A stretch of DNA of 64,000 bases from Prevotellaceae bacterium (GTDB lineage: Bacteria; Bacteroidota; Bacteroidia; Bacteroidales; Bacteroidaceae): assembly GCA_028723455.1 (NCBI GenBank), contig JAQYEW010000001.1, forward strand, positions 78,986-142,985, written 5' to 3'. The position numbers and the translations under genes were made by a program. The notes beneath the pieces are model-generated. The model saw nothing but the letters and a program-made list of their open reading frames with translations. It did no database searches and had not been told where the DNA came from. Position 1 is the first letter of the stretch, and the number at the start of each line of letters is the position of its first letter. Below are positions 1 through 7,083 of the stretch, in pieces.

Positions 1-1
1 A

Positions 2-724
2 CAGGCAGGCAAAGATTTTACTACGCGTAAAAAGAGCGACTGGTGGTTCATTTTGCTCTTTTCCCTGCTGAATACTACTCTTCATTACAGTTTCTTCTAC
101 ATCGGCCTCTCCCATGCCCCGGGTGCTCGTTCGGCTATCCTCAACTCTCTGAGCGTATTCTGCGTCGTGCTCCTTGCGGGGTTCTTCTATAAGAGCGACA
201 AACTGAACCTTCGGAAAATCCTGGGTTGCGCGATTGGCTTTGCAGGTATCTTCGCACTTAACATGAATAGCGGCGAGGGCGGTGGAGAGTTTACTTGGAT
301 GGGAGACGGTATGATTATCCTGAACGCACTTTCTGGTGCTGCGGCCTCACTTCTGACGCGGGGGTTAGGCAAACGTGTCGATGTTTTTGTGGGAACGGGC
401 TACAGTCTCGCCTTAGGAGGCGCATTGCTCATCCTCCCCAGTTTGCTTATGGGAGCCGGACTTCCCCATATATCCCTCTGGGGTGTTGTTATACTACTGT
501 TGCTCATAGCTATCTCCACCATAGGCTTCTCGCTTTACAACAAACTGCTCACCTGCAATCCCGTTGGTAAAATCGCCATTTATAATTCTCTGATACCTAT
601 CGTCGGGGCCATCACCTCATGCCTCTGTCTGGGAGAGATGTTTCACATGAAATACCTACTTGCGGGTGCACTCGCAACCGCCGGCATATACATTATAAAT
701 ATGCCTCAGGCGAAGAACAATTAG
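2..724 (+). CDS. DMT/EamA-family transporter, 5' end cut by window
   Basis: The frame is open from the first bases of the window, so this is the C-terminal ~240 residues of a longer protein whose start lies outside. What is visible is almost entirely hydrophobic helices, with short polar links such as YKSDKLNLRK and a helix pair ending in LGEMFHMKYLLAGALATAG. That pattern is typical of the second EamA repeat of drug/metabolite transporters. Family members are inner-membrane exporters of small metabolites or drugs; the substrate cannot be read here. It converges on the DUF389 gene across a 475-base spacer. Confidence 0.8.
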   Translation, partial: QAGKDFTTRKKSDWWFILLFSLLNTTLHYSFFYIGLSHAPGARSAILNSLSVFCVVLLAGFFYKSDKLNLRKILGCAIGFAGIFALNMNSGEGGGEFTWMGDGMIILNALSGAAASLLTRGLGKRVDVFVGTGYSLALGGALLILPSLLMGAGLPHISLWGVVILLLLIAISTIGFSLYNKLLTCNPVGKIAIYNSLIPIVGAITSCLCLGEMFHMKYLLAGALATAGIYIINMPQAKNN

Positions 725-1199
725 CACGGGGAGACCAGCAGATCATTTTGTCGGGAAAAACCCGGGAAAACAGTCATAATGATACTCTGCAATCCGTTAC
801 CAATCTAATCAAAATAGAAGAATAAAGGGTTCTGAGGCCGATGTTTTTGAGACAAAAAACGGTTTTCCAAAAAACAAATACATGTTTTGGGCAAATTTAC
901 TGGTTGTTTTTCGAAACTAACGCCTTAATTTTACGAAGCCTGGCAGTAATGGATATGCACAAAACAATCGTGATTCGCCGCTGAAAGCAGAACTTCCGAA
1001 ATAATACAAACAGCAAGTTTCTCGTAATCAAACTACTACGAAAAACGAAAAACACAACGAGGAGAAGGAAACCTTCAAAAAAAACGCCCGAAAAGAAGTT
1101 TAGAAAAATACAAAATGCAAGTAAAATGTGCATTCTACCTACATTTTGTTTTTTTCCGGACAATCTGGCACAGGGCGGCACTCAAAGCAATCTGCGCCG
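725..1199. other. AT-rich convergent intergenic spacer
   Basis: No convincing gene lies between the two convergent genes. It holds one copy of the 22-base element described at 871-892. An inverted repeat, ACAAAATG at 1110-1117 and CATTTTGT at 1142-1149, runs into a T-tract to 1156 and could act as a weak terminator for the plus strand, although its loop is long (24 bases). The open frame at 897-1181 on the minus strand reads like low-complexity translation of AT-rich DNA. Confidence 0.5.
871..892. repeat. Single copy of the 22-base convergent-junction element
   Basis: The sequence begins AAAACAAATACATG and ends TTTTGGGC. It matches the 22-base units at 22303-22346 and 42542-42563 in length and in its AAAAC start and TTTTGG end. 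The following bases (AAATTTACTGG) may be a decayed second unit. Confidence 0.55.
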
Positions 1200-2531
1200 C
1201 TATTTACGGACAATCATAGAAAGGCTATCCTGACGACAACGCTGGCGGAGCCATTGGAGAATGCGTTTATGGTCGTTGTCGGAAAGTGATTGGTCCTGTC
1301 GCAAGGTAACGATAGCCATCACCTGAGCCTTTGCCCCACTGGTGTCCGTTGCAGCGTTCAGCATGTGAGCCACACTCAAGTGGGAAACCATGGGAAACAA
1401 CGTTCCCATTTCCCTACTTACTTCGGTCGTCAACTGCTCCATGTCCTGATAGACATGCAGTTGCTTCTCCAAGGCCTGTTTCTGTGCCACCTGACTAAGG
1501 AGGCGCTCCTTGTCTGCCGAGCTGTGTAAGCCCGCTTGAGCCAACTGAAGAAGACTATCCCCACTGGTACCCTGAATTACAACTAAATTATAATTTTTAA
1601 GACCGTAAAAGGGCATACGCTTCTTCGCCTCCGTTTGTTTTGCCTGCGCTATTTCGCGTCCAATAGCCACCACCTGCAACGTACTGTCCGATTGTTCCAA
1701 CTGGCTGCTTAACACTTCTGTACCCTCTTGCTTCAGTTCTTCCTGTACAAAGCGACGAATATTGCTCTCCCTCACGCTATTATTTACAATACTAAAAGTC
1801 ATCAACGCCGCTGGCACCATGGTAAGGACGACGATGGTCCAGATATAGCGTTGCACCGCACGCCTACGCTGGGCGTTTATGAACTGGCGGTGTTGGAAAT
1901 GCAGGGCACGCACGCCAATGAAAGTGGCCAGCGCAATAAATACGGTATTGATGAAAAAGAGGTAGAATGCACCCGCGAAATAAATCCATTGCGCTGTTGC
2001 CAAACCATAACCCGCCGTACAAAGCGGAGGCATCAGGGCTGTTGCGATGGCAACACCGGGGATAACGTTGCTTTTGGCACGCGTGCTGAGAGCCAGAATA
2101 CCTGCCGCACCACCACACAAGGCAATGAACACGTCATAGAGCGTGGGAGCGGTACGCGCCAGCAGCTCGCTTTGCGCCTCCGTGAGAGGCGTAAGCAGGA
2201 AATAGATTGTAGCCGTAAGGATACTGATTATCGTCGCCACCGCATAATTGCGTGCCGACCGTTTCAGCAAAGCATAATCAAGGATTCCAATACTCAGTCC
2301 CATACCAAGAATCGGACCCATAAGGGGTGAAATAAGCATGGCGCCGATAATCACCGCCGTGCTATTGACATTCAAACCCAGCGAGGCTATCAGGATGGCA
2401 AAAATCAGCACCCAAAGGTTTGCGCCACGGAAACTGACTCCCTCCTCTATCTGCCTGATCGTTTCCAGCTCATTCTCCTTATCAGGGAAGGCATTGAAGT
2501 AATGTCTAATCGTATCCAGCATGAGAAACAT
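1200..2531 (-). CDS. DUF389 family membrane protein
   Basis: This is a 443-residue integral membrane protein. After a short polar N-terminus (ETIRQIEEGVSFRGANLW), about six hydrophobic helices span residues ~35-240. They include the signatures NSTAVIIGAMLISPLMGPI and GVAIATALMPPLCTAGYGL, which identify the TIGR00341/DUF389 family. A soluble C-terminal region of ~200 residues follows and is less conserved. Family function is not established; a transport or membrane-sensor role would be inference. A promoter box at 2551-2558 puts the transcript start near 2543, so either the ATG at 2531 or the in-frame ATG at 2522 could be used. The gene appears monocistronic. Confidence 0.85.
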   Translation of the reverse strand: MFLMLDTIRHYFNAFPDKENELETIRQIEEGVSFRGANLWVLIFAILIASLGLNVNSTAVIIGAMLISPLMGPILGMGLSIGILDYALLKRSARNYAVATIISILTATIYFLLTPLTEAQSELLARTAPTLYDVFIALCGGAAGILALSTRAKSNVIPGVAIATALMPPLCTAGYGLATAQWIYFAGAFYLFFINTVFIALATFIGVRALHFQHRQFINAQRRRAVQRYIWTIVVLTMVPAALMTFSIVNNSVRESNIRRFVQEELKQEGTEVLSSQLEQSDSTLQVVAIGREIAQAKQTEAKKRMPFYGLKNYNLVVIQGTSGDSLLQLAQAGLHSSADKERLLSQVAQKQALEKQLHVYQDMEQLTTEVSREMGTLFPMVSHLSVAHMLNAATDTSGAKAQVMAIVTLRQDQSLSDNDHKRILQWLRQRCRQDSLSMIVRK

Positions 2532-2550
2532 TTAATGAAAATGGTATTTG

Positions 2551-2581
2551 CAAAGATATTCATTATTTCCAAATCCCACAA
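2551..2581 (-). promoter_or_regulatory. Bacteroidales-type promoter for the DUF389 gene
   Basis: On the minus strand TATCTTTG (2558-2551) matches the TAnnTTTG -7 box, and TTG (2581-2579) lies 20 bases upstream. The predicted transcript start near 2543 leaves a leader of about 12 bases. Confidence 0.6.
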
Positions 2582-2624
2582 GAAAAAAACTCCAAGAAAT
2601 GTTTGACACCCGGAGGCAGCCCTT

Positions 2625-3044
2625 CTATAGCTTAAGAACATAGAAGTTGGTATCCTTTCGTTGGAATCCCAAGGAAGGATAGAGAAGGTTGGCAACCAGA
2701 CGCTCAGGACGAGATGTCAGCTGCAAGGTAATGGGGCAAGACTCACGTGCCTTGTCTATGATTGCATTCATCAGTTTTCGCCCCACGCCCTTTCCCTGCC
2801 AGTCCTTATGCACCACGACGTCCTCCACACTCGCCTTGCGCCCTGAAGGTGAAGTGAAAAGGCAAAGGGTAGCCATACCCACGATACGTTCATTCTGTAC
2901 GGCAACATAAAGCAGAGAGCTTTTCAGCGTTTCCGCAAGCATGTCGGGAGAAAAAACGGAATGTTCACTCAACGTACCGAACAAGTCTTGAATTTGATGA
3001 AACTGTTCGATACGCACATCACGCAGTTGCTGTATTTCTATCAT
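2625..3044 (-). CDS. GNAT family N-acetyltransferase
   Basis: This 139-residue protein has the single-domain GNAT layout. The acetyl-CoA binding motif A is clear: VEDVVVHKDWQGKGVGRKLM, with the Q-G-K-G-V-G pyrophosphate loop, at about residues 73-92. It is preceded by the beta strand RIVGMATLCLF and followed by the helix MNAIIDKARE. The acceptor substrate is unknown. It sits alone, 93 bases upstream of the DUF389 gene start on the same strand, which has its own promoter. Confidence 0.85.
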   Translation of the reverse strand: MIEIQQLRDVRIEQFHQIQDLFGTLSEHSVFSPDMLAETLKSSLLYVAVQNERIVGMATLCLFTSPSGRKASVEDVVVHKDWQGKGVGRKLMNAIIDKARESCPITLQLTSRPERLVANLLYPSLGFQRKDTNFYVLKL

Positions 3045-3201
3045 GCCAGATACAAATTAGGATTATAGGATACAAAAATAAAAAAATCCCCCTTTTCCCT
3101 GCCGTTTTCACCATCCGTTTATCAGCAAAGAGTCAAAAACCCACAAGTTTATTGATATAAATCAAGAAAAACAGGTTCCAAGAAAAAAACAATAAAAGGT
3201 C

Positions 3202-3233
3202 TTTGCACACTATTATAATCCATAGTATCTTTG
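3202..3233 (+). promoter_or_regulatory. Strong consensus promoter for a short RNA or leader
   Basis: TTTG at 3202-3205 and TATCTTTG at 3226-3233 are separated by exactly 20 bases, an excellent match to the Bacteroidales sigma-ABfr promoter. Transcription would start near 3239. Confidence 0.7.
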
Positions 3234-3238
3234 TGTAG

Positions 3239-3306
3239 TTTTTCATGGTATTAGATTTTAAGGTTAATGGAAGTAAGGTTGTCGTGATGACAACCTTCTT
3301 TTTTTG
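3239..3306 (+). ncRNA. Candidate ~68-nt RNA or terminating leader
   Basis: Between the consensus promoter and a strong intrinsic terminator lie only ~36 bases, which hold no ORF. The region reads TTTTTCATGGTATTAG followed by ATTTTAAGGTTAATGG. It then forms a 9-bp hairpin (AAGGTTGTC, loop GTGAT, GACAACCTT) followed by a T-rich tail. It is either a stand-alone small RNA or the terminated 5' leader of the Spy-like gene at 3418. I have an unverified impression that closely similar leaders recur in other Bacteroidales genomes. Confidence 0.5.
3275..3306 (+). terminator. Intrinsic terminator of the short RNA
   Basis: A perfect 9-bp stem (3275-3283 with 3289-3297) with a 5-base loop is followed by CTTCTTTTTTTG. 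Confidence 0.8.
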
Positions 3307-3417
3307 TATTATTCTTTGTTAAAATCTGCTTGCTGATTAAACGTTCCCCGGGTTTTGTTATCCTAACTAAAAAGCAACAGCAAGAAAACATTACTAACTA
3401 AAAAACAAAGAATCAGG

Positions 3418-3960
3418 ATGAAAAAGACAATGCTCGTTTTGGCAATGGTCCTTTTGACCAGCAGTTACGCCAATGCACAAAACAGGAAACAACACGCTAA
3501 CGAGGAGAACCGGCAAAGTAGGACAGAGCGCATTGAGAAACGCATCGCCAAACTCAATGAAGAACTGGAACTGAATGCGGAACAAAAAGAAAAGTTTTCC
3601 ACCCTGTACAAACAGATGACAGAGGAAATTATGAATGCGCACCAACCGATGCGCCCCAACATGCAAAAGTTACAGGCTGAAAAGAAAAAGAAAGAACTGA
3701 CGGAGCAGGAGGCGCGCGAACGCCTACAAAAAAGATTTGAACGCAGCGAAAAGGCCCTGAAGCGTCAGCAAGAGGTTTTGGAAATTCACAAGAAGTATAG
3801 CGAAAAAATGGGTGAGTTCCTAAATGCGAAACAACTGCTAAAGGTCTTTACTTTCCGACAGGCAGAACACAATGCCTTTCGGCATCATGCACAAAACAAA
3901 CCCATGGGACACCGTAAAAACCATTGCGAAGCCTGCAATCACGAAAAGAAAGTAAACTAA
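3418..3960 (+). CDS. Spy/CpxP-like periplasmic protein
   Basis: This 180-residue protein has a signal peptide: MKK, a hydrophobic stretch, and a likely cleavage after SYANA. The rest is very charged and predicted to be helical, with repeated Lys/Glu/Arg heptads such as RIEKRIAKLNEELELNAEQK and a KKKKELTEQEARERLQKRFE stretch. Residues 45-75 (LNEELELNAEQKEKFSTLYK) resemble the LTxEQ-type helix of Spy/CpxP and of Bacteroidales DUF4890-like proteins. A periplasmic chaperone or envelope-stress role is inferred. The C-terminus carries His/Cys residues (HRKNHCEACNHEKK) that might bind metal. It is transcribed alone and ends at a bidirectional terminator. Confidence 0.65.
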   Translation: MKKTMLVLAMVLLTSSYANAQNRKQHANEENRQSRTERIEKRIAKLNEELELNAEQKEKFSTLYKQMTEEIMNAHQPMRPNMQKLQAEKKKKELTEQEARERLQKRFERSEKALKRQQEVLEIHKKYSEKMGEFLNAKQLLKVFTFRQAEHNAFRHHAQNKPMGHRKNHCEACNHEKKVN

Positions 3961-3986
3961 AAAAGGAGGGATCAACCCTCCTTTTT
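3961..3986. terminator. Bidirectional terminator between convergent genes
   Basis: AAAAGGAGGG and CCCTCCTTTT pair across the loop ATCAA, giving a symmetrical hairpin with A- and T-runs on both sides. It overlaps the last codons of the AsnC/Lrp gene on the minus strand and serves both genes. Confidence 0.85.
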
Positions 3987-4466
3987 CTGTTCTCGGCCGT
4001 GGCTCAGACTATCAATGCTGATACTGCGACGGATTGCTTCATTGAAGCTGATAATTGTTTCGGAACGCGACAAGCCCAAAGGTTGTAACTTGTCGTGAAT
4101 GATATTCAGAAGATGGTGGTTGTTTTGCGCGTAGATCTTAATAAAAAGGTCAAAACCGCCCGTAGTGTAATGGCACTCTACCACCTCGGGCATATTATAG
4201 AGAGCCTCCACCACCTTGTCAAAACTACTGGGATCCTGAAGATTCAGACCGATATAGGCGCATGTAGACAAGCCTAATTTTTCAGGGTTTACGATATACT
4301 CAGATCCTTGCAGGATACCCAAGCTTGTAAGACGCTGAACACGCTGATGGATGGCAGCCCCACTTACGCCTGCCGCACGAGCCACCTCCAGGAAAGGCAC
4401 ACGTGCATCAGCAAGAATCATCCCCAGTATTTTTCTATCCAGGGCATCTAAATTGTATTGTTGCAT
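3972..4466 (-). CDS. Lrp/AsnC family transcriptional regulator
   Basis: This 164-residue protein has the standard two-domain layout. The N-terminal winged helix-turn-helix covers residues 5-55 (LDALDRKILGMILADARVPF, then VARAAGVSGAAIHQRVQRL as the recognition helices). The C-terminal RAM/ACT-like effector domain covers residues ~65-150 and includes YIGLNL, VVECHYTTGGFDLFIKIYA and the final SETIISFNEAI strand. Members bind amino acids and form octameric regulators. No target can be assigned. It is not in an operon, and its promoter lies at 4499-4506. Confidence 0.9.
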   Translation of the reverse strand: MQQYNLDALDRKILGMILADARVPFLEVARAAGVSGAAIHQRVQRLTSLGILQGSEYIVNPEKLGLSTCAYIGLNLQDPSSFDKVVEALYNMPEVVECHYTTGGFDLFIKIYAQNNHHLLNIIHDKLQPLGLSRSETIISFNEAIRRSISIDSLSHGREQKKEG

Positions 4467-4498
4467 TCTACTTGCAGTTTTTGTATTTAATTCGAATG

Positions 4499-4506
4499 CA
4501 AATGTA
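4499..4506 (-). promoter_or_regulatory. -7 box for the AsnC/Lrp gene
   Basis: TACATTTG on the minus strand, about 33 bases upstream of the ATG. The -33 element is weak (TTCG at about 21 bases). Confidence 0.45.
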
Positions 4507-4545
4507 CAACTTTTTTACGATTTATCACGAATGCTTGCAAGAAAT

Positions 4546-5274
4546 TTACGACTTCAGTTCTATCTGCAAATAGTCCAGGAGCACTTCGGGACGCTGATAG
4601 TTCATGATTAAGTCGTTGGGGAAATCCGTTTCCTTAAGCAAAGGCAGGCAATGCTCATAGTTTGCGATGTCCTTCGCTATATGGGCATCGCTACCTAATA
4701 TAATAGGAATGTTCATACGTTTGGCCAAACGCAAAATCTCCAGATTATTCTCGTAGGATTTTACCAAGCCACGTGCAGGCCGCATAGATGTGCTGTTCAC
4801 CTCCAAGAGCGTACGGTGTTGCTTGGAGGCCTCCAACAGAGGTTCAAAAAACAAATCTGCCGCACCGTCGCCTGGATGCGAAATAACATGTGTCCAAGGG
4901 TTTGAGATAGCATGAATCACGCCCTGCGTATTCTCCTCTTTGGTTCCTCCTTGCCAACAAAAGCCATGTATTCCCGCAATACGAATATCCAAACGCTTAT
5001 AATAGGATTCATCCAGGTCGAGCCTGCCCGTAGTATCAAGAATATTGAGTTCCGCACCAAGCAGGAGAGACAAATTGTCCCATCGGCGAGGAACGACATG
5101 CAGATTACGGAAATAGATGGGGTCGCAAGTCCCCGGGATACTTGGCCCATGCTCCGTAATGCCCAAAAGGGACATCCCCTGTCGTTGCGCCTCCACGACC
5201 ATCTCTGCCAGCGTACTGAAGGCATGACCGGAAACAATCGTATGGGTGTGAATGTCAAGAAATGTTCTGTTCAT
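4546..5274 (-). CDS. PHP-domain phosphatase, YcdX-like
   Basis: This protein of 242 residues is read from the ATG giving MNRTFLDIHTHT; the longer frame upstream overlaps folE and lacks family similarity. Metal ligands of the PHP fold are visible: DIHTHTIVSGHAFST at residues ~6-20, GITEHGP near 37, HPGDGAADL in the middle and the terminal SDAHIAKDIA. That set matches the YcdX group of trinuclear metal phosphatases; the substrate is unknown. Its start lies 4 bases after the folE stop, so it is the last gene of the queD-queE-folE operon. Co-transcription could indicate a nucleotide or pterin phosphate substrate, which is inference. Confidence 0.85.
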   Translation of the reverse strand: MNRTFLDIHTHTIVSGHAFSTLAEMVVEAQRQGMSLLGITEHGPSIPGTCDPIYFRNLHVVPRRWDNLSLLLGAELNILDTTGRLDLDESYYKRLDIRIAGIHGFCWQGGTKEENTQGVIHAISNPWTHVISHPGDGAADLFFEPLLEASKQHRTLLEVNSTSMRPARGLVKSYENNLEILRLAKRMNIPIILGSDAHIAKDIANYEHCLPLLKETDFPNDLIMNYQRPEVLLDYLQIELKS

Positions 5275-5278
5275 AAAG

Positions 5279-5863
5279 CTAATCGCATATTGCCACTTGT
5301 TGCAGGAACTCCGCACGCAACGAGGCATCGGTTTTGAAGGCACCCGTGAAATAGGTAACCTGCATCTCGCCCTGATTGCGCACGCCCCGCATGGACTTGC
5401 ACATGTGCTGACCGCGCATCAGGATGGCAAAGCCGCGTGCCGTACCCTGAAGGGCTTCGGACAACATCTCCACAATATCACGCGCCAAACGCTCCTGCAA
5501 CTGAAGGCGTGCGGCACAGTAAGCAACGACACGGGCCACCTTGCTGATACCTAAAATGCGGCCATCGGCACTGGGAAGGTAAGCAAAGTAGTAGCGGCCA
5601 AAGAAAGGCAACACGTGGTGTTCACACATGCTGTAGTATTCTCCGCTGTCCATGACCATTTCTTCCGCATGCGCCTCGTTAGGAAAGGTGGTGATGGATG
5701 GTTTCATCTCTTCGTCGTAACCACGGAAAATCTCTTTCCACATACGCATGATGCGCTGTGGCGTATCCTTCAGCCCGTCGCGTTCCGGATCTTCGCCGAT
5801 TGCCAAAAGAAGGGTTTTCAGCGCACGTTCAATATCTTGTGGGTTTGGAGTGACAGTTGCCAT
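5279..5863 (-). CDS. folE: GTP cyclohydrolase I
   Basis: This 194-residue cytosolic enzyme converts GTP to 7,8-dihydroneopterin triphosphate, the shared first step of folate and 7-deazaguanine synthesis. Diagnostic motifs are DTPQRIMRMWKEIF, the zinc ligands in YSMCEHHVLPFFGR and HMCKSMRGVR, and the active-site stretch GISKVARVV. Length is normal for a bacterial FolE. It overlaps the 3' end of queE by 46 bases on the same strand, so the two are translationally linked. In this operon it most likely feeds QueD rather than folate alone. Confidence 0.97.
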   Translation of the reverse strand: MATVTPNPQDIERALKTLLLAIGEDPERDGLKDTPQRIMRMWKEIFRGYDEEMKPSITTFPNEAHAEEMVMDSGEYYSMCEHHVLPFFGRYYFAYLPSADGRILGISKVARVVAYCAARLQLQERLARDIVEMLSEALQGTARGFAILMRGQHMCKSMRGVRNQGEMQVTYFTGAFKTDASLRAEFLQQVAICD

Positions 5864-6390
5864 GTGGGGTGCATTAAAATATAGTCAATAGTTTCTTTTA
5901 AAATCTCTTTGTTACGAACCGCATCCCCGGTATCCAAGGGCTGCAGGCGGTACTCGGAAGCCGGCGTTTGCAGAAAGCCGCTCACATCCTGTCCCCAGAA
6001 AAGAACCTTCAGTTCGTTGACACCTTGGATTTTCACGTCGCCGCCCTCTTTAGGAGAGCACGTGACCCAATCCACCTTAACGCCTGGTTGCAGGGGGCGT
6101 GTGCCATTCGTTTCCAAATGGATCCGCCATCCTTGTTCTTGCAGAGCACCGCAAAGTTCAGCGTCCAACTGCAATGTAGGCTCCCCTCCTGTGATGACAA
6201 CCGTACGCGCAGGAAAGGCATTCAAGGCATTCAGGATGTCCCGCAAGCTCATGGAAGAATAATTCTCATGACGGGTGTCGCAGAAGGAACAACGCAAATT
6301 ACAGCCCGAGAAACGAAGAAAAACAGCGGGAGTGCCTGTGAATCTACCCTCACCTTGCAAGGAATAGAAGATTTCGTTGACACGATACAT
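5818..6390 (-). CDS. queE: 7-carboxy-7-deazaguanine synthase (radical SAM)
   Basis: This protein of 190 residues starts at MYRVNEIFYSLQGEG; the upstream extension of the open frame has no family character. The radical SAM cluster motif is visible as SGCNLRCSFCDT (CX3CX2C), preceded by the typical FYSLQGEGRFTG start and followed by VVITGGEPTLQ. QueE rearranges 6-carboxytetrahydropterin, the QueD product, to 7-carboxy-7-deazaguanine. The start is 11 bases after the queD stop, and the C-terminus overlaps folE by 46 bases. Confidence 0.95.
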   Translation of the reverse strand: MYRVNEIFYSLQGEGRFTGTPAVFLRFSGCNLRCSFCDTRHENYSSMSLRDILNALNAFPARTVVITGGEPTLQLDAELCGALQEQGWRIHLETNGTRPLQPGVKVDWVTCSPKEGGDVKIQGVNELKVLFWGQDVSGFLQTPASEYRLQPLDTGDAVRNKEILKETIDYILMHPTWQLSLQTHKILNVR

Positions 6391-6401
6391 CTTTCGTTCG
6401 C

Positions 6402-6734
6402 CTAATCTTTGACGTAAGTGGCCGTGTTCCCTTCGCTCTCCTGCACATCCACACGGTAACATTTTTCCACACGGTCGCAAATCCATCGTGCTATGTTTTC
6501 TGCGGTAGGATTAAAGGGCAAGAGCTCGTTGAAATTTCCATGGTCCAGATAACCATGAACGTCCTCCTTTACATGGGTGAAATCCACAACCATTCCGTTC
6601 TCGTCCAGTTCCTTGGATTTACAATATATGGTAACAATCCAATTATGGCCATGCATCTTGGTACATTTGCTGGGATAAGGAAGCGTGAGTTGATGGCATC
6701 CTGCAATTTCGATGCGCTTTGATATATAATACAT
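6402..6734 (-). CDS. queD: 6-carboxytetrahydropterin synthase
   Basis: This protein of 110 residues begins at ATG 6734 (MYYISKRIEIAGCHQL); the codon at 6740 is a TTG inside the riboswitch-like element. Zinc-binding histidines appear in the N-terminal AGCHQL, in KMHGHNW, and the catalytic-dyad region lies around VVDFTHVKEDVHGYLDHGN. The TAENIARWI helix is typical of PTPS/QueD. It converts dihydroneopterin triphosphate to 6-carboxytetrahydropterin. It is the first gene of queD-queE-folE-PHP and follows a preQ1-I-like aptamer directly. queC and queF are not in the window. Confidence 0.95.
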   Translation of the reverse strand: MYYISKRIEIAGCHQLTLPYPSKCTKMHGHNWIVTIYCKSKELDENGMVVDFTHVKEDVHGYLDHGNFNELLPFNPTAENIARWICDRVEKCYRVDVQESEGNTATYVKD

Positions 6735-6737
6735 GTG

Positions 6738-6771
6738 CAAAGTTTTGTTTAAGGGGGTCGCTTTTACCCCT
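6738..6771 (-). promoter_or_regulatory. preQ1-I-type riboswitch aptamer upstream of queD
   Basis: Read on the minus strand from 6771, P1 is AGGGG (6771-6767) with CCCCU (6756-6752). The loop is the ten bases UAAAAGCGAC and the A-rich tail is UAAACAAAACUUUG. P2 forms a pseudoknot, AAAG (6764-6761) with CUUU (6742-6739). Loop length, the U at loop position 1, the G before the second loop, the C just before the P1 3' strand (the preQ1-pairing base) and the tail AACAAAAC all match the well-studied Thermoanaerobacter preQ1-I aptamer as I remember it. The element ends 3 bases before the queD ATG, so ligand binding would block translation initiation. Confidence 0.8.
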
Positions 6772-6789
6772 GATTAGTATTTCGGAGTG

Positions 6790-6797
6790 CAAAGTTA
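6790..6797 (-). promoter_or_regulatory. -7 box for the queD operon
   Basis: TAACTTTG on the minus strand. A transcript start near 6783 leaves a ~12-base lead-in before the riboswitch-like stem. Confidence 0.6.
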
Positions 6798-6871
6798 GCG
6801 TAAAAATAGGGAAACACAAAAGAAGAACTAAAAAAAACAAATAAGAGCGATGTTTTCTCATACTTTTTCGC

Positions 6872-6879
6872 TAACTTTG
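6872..6879 (+). promoter_or_regulatory. -7 box for the carA leader transcript
   Basis: TAACTTTG on the plus strand. The predicted transcript start is near 6886, about 10 bases before the leader ORF. The -33 element is poor (TTTT at 6853-6856). Confidence 0.5.
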
Positions 6880-6895
6880 CGCAAACAAACCGAGC

Positions 6896-7069
6896 ATGAC
6901 GCACCTGAACTACTACAACGGGCAACACGTAAGCCCCGAGTCCTGGCAGAGCAGCACACCCGCAGAGGCGTGTTCGGACGTTTGTCTTTATTTATTTAAC
7001 TGCATGGTTGGGCCTTCTTCGGAAAATAATTGCCGAGAGAGAGCCCTTTCTTTTTCCCTGAACACATAG
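6896..7069 (+). CDS. 57-codon leader ORF upstream of carA
   Basis: The ORF starts at an ATG about 10 bases after the predicted transcript start and ends with TAG 14 bases before the carA ATG. It encodes 57 residues beginning MTHLNYYNGQHVSPESW and ending SFSLNT, with no recognised domain and no run of one amino acid. The DNA contains a U-rich stretch, TTTGTCTTTATTTATTT (6981-6997), followed by a terminator hairpin (7010-7055), both inside the ORF. That arrangement parallels the leader ORF of E. coli pyrBI, where translation coupled to a UTP-sensitive pause decides termination. It may be a regulatory leader rather than a functional protein; a chance ORF is possible. Confidence 0.45.
   Translation: MTHLNYYNGQHVSPESWQSSTPAEACSDVCLYLFNCMVGPSSENNCRERALSFSLNT
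7010..7055 (+). terminator. Candidate attenuator in the carA leader
   Basis: GGGCCTTCTTCGG (7010-7022) pairs with CCGAGAGAGAGCCC (7033-7046), with one bulge and one mismatch, around a 10-base loop. It is followed by TTTCTTTTT (7047-7055). It lies between the promoter and carA, inside the leader ORF. Confidence 0.6.
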
Positions 7070-7083
7070 CTTAACACTATACA

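Noticed and set aside
751..768. Small hairpin CGGG-AAAAA-CCCG after the DMT gene
   Set aside because: The stem is only 4-5 bp and has no T-tract, so it is not convincing as a terminator.
897..1181. 94-codon minus-strand open frame downstream of the DUF389 gene
   Set aside because: It is rich in Phe/Leu/Val/Arg from AT-rich DNA, has no recognisable motif or promoter, and overlaps the 22-base element region.
1728..2330. 200-codon plus-strand frame inside the DUF389 gene
   Set aside because: Translation is basic and low in hydrophobic core, typical of an antisense shadow; the opposite strand encodes a clear membrane protein.
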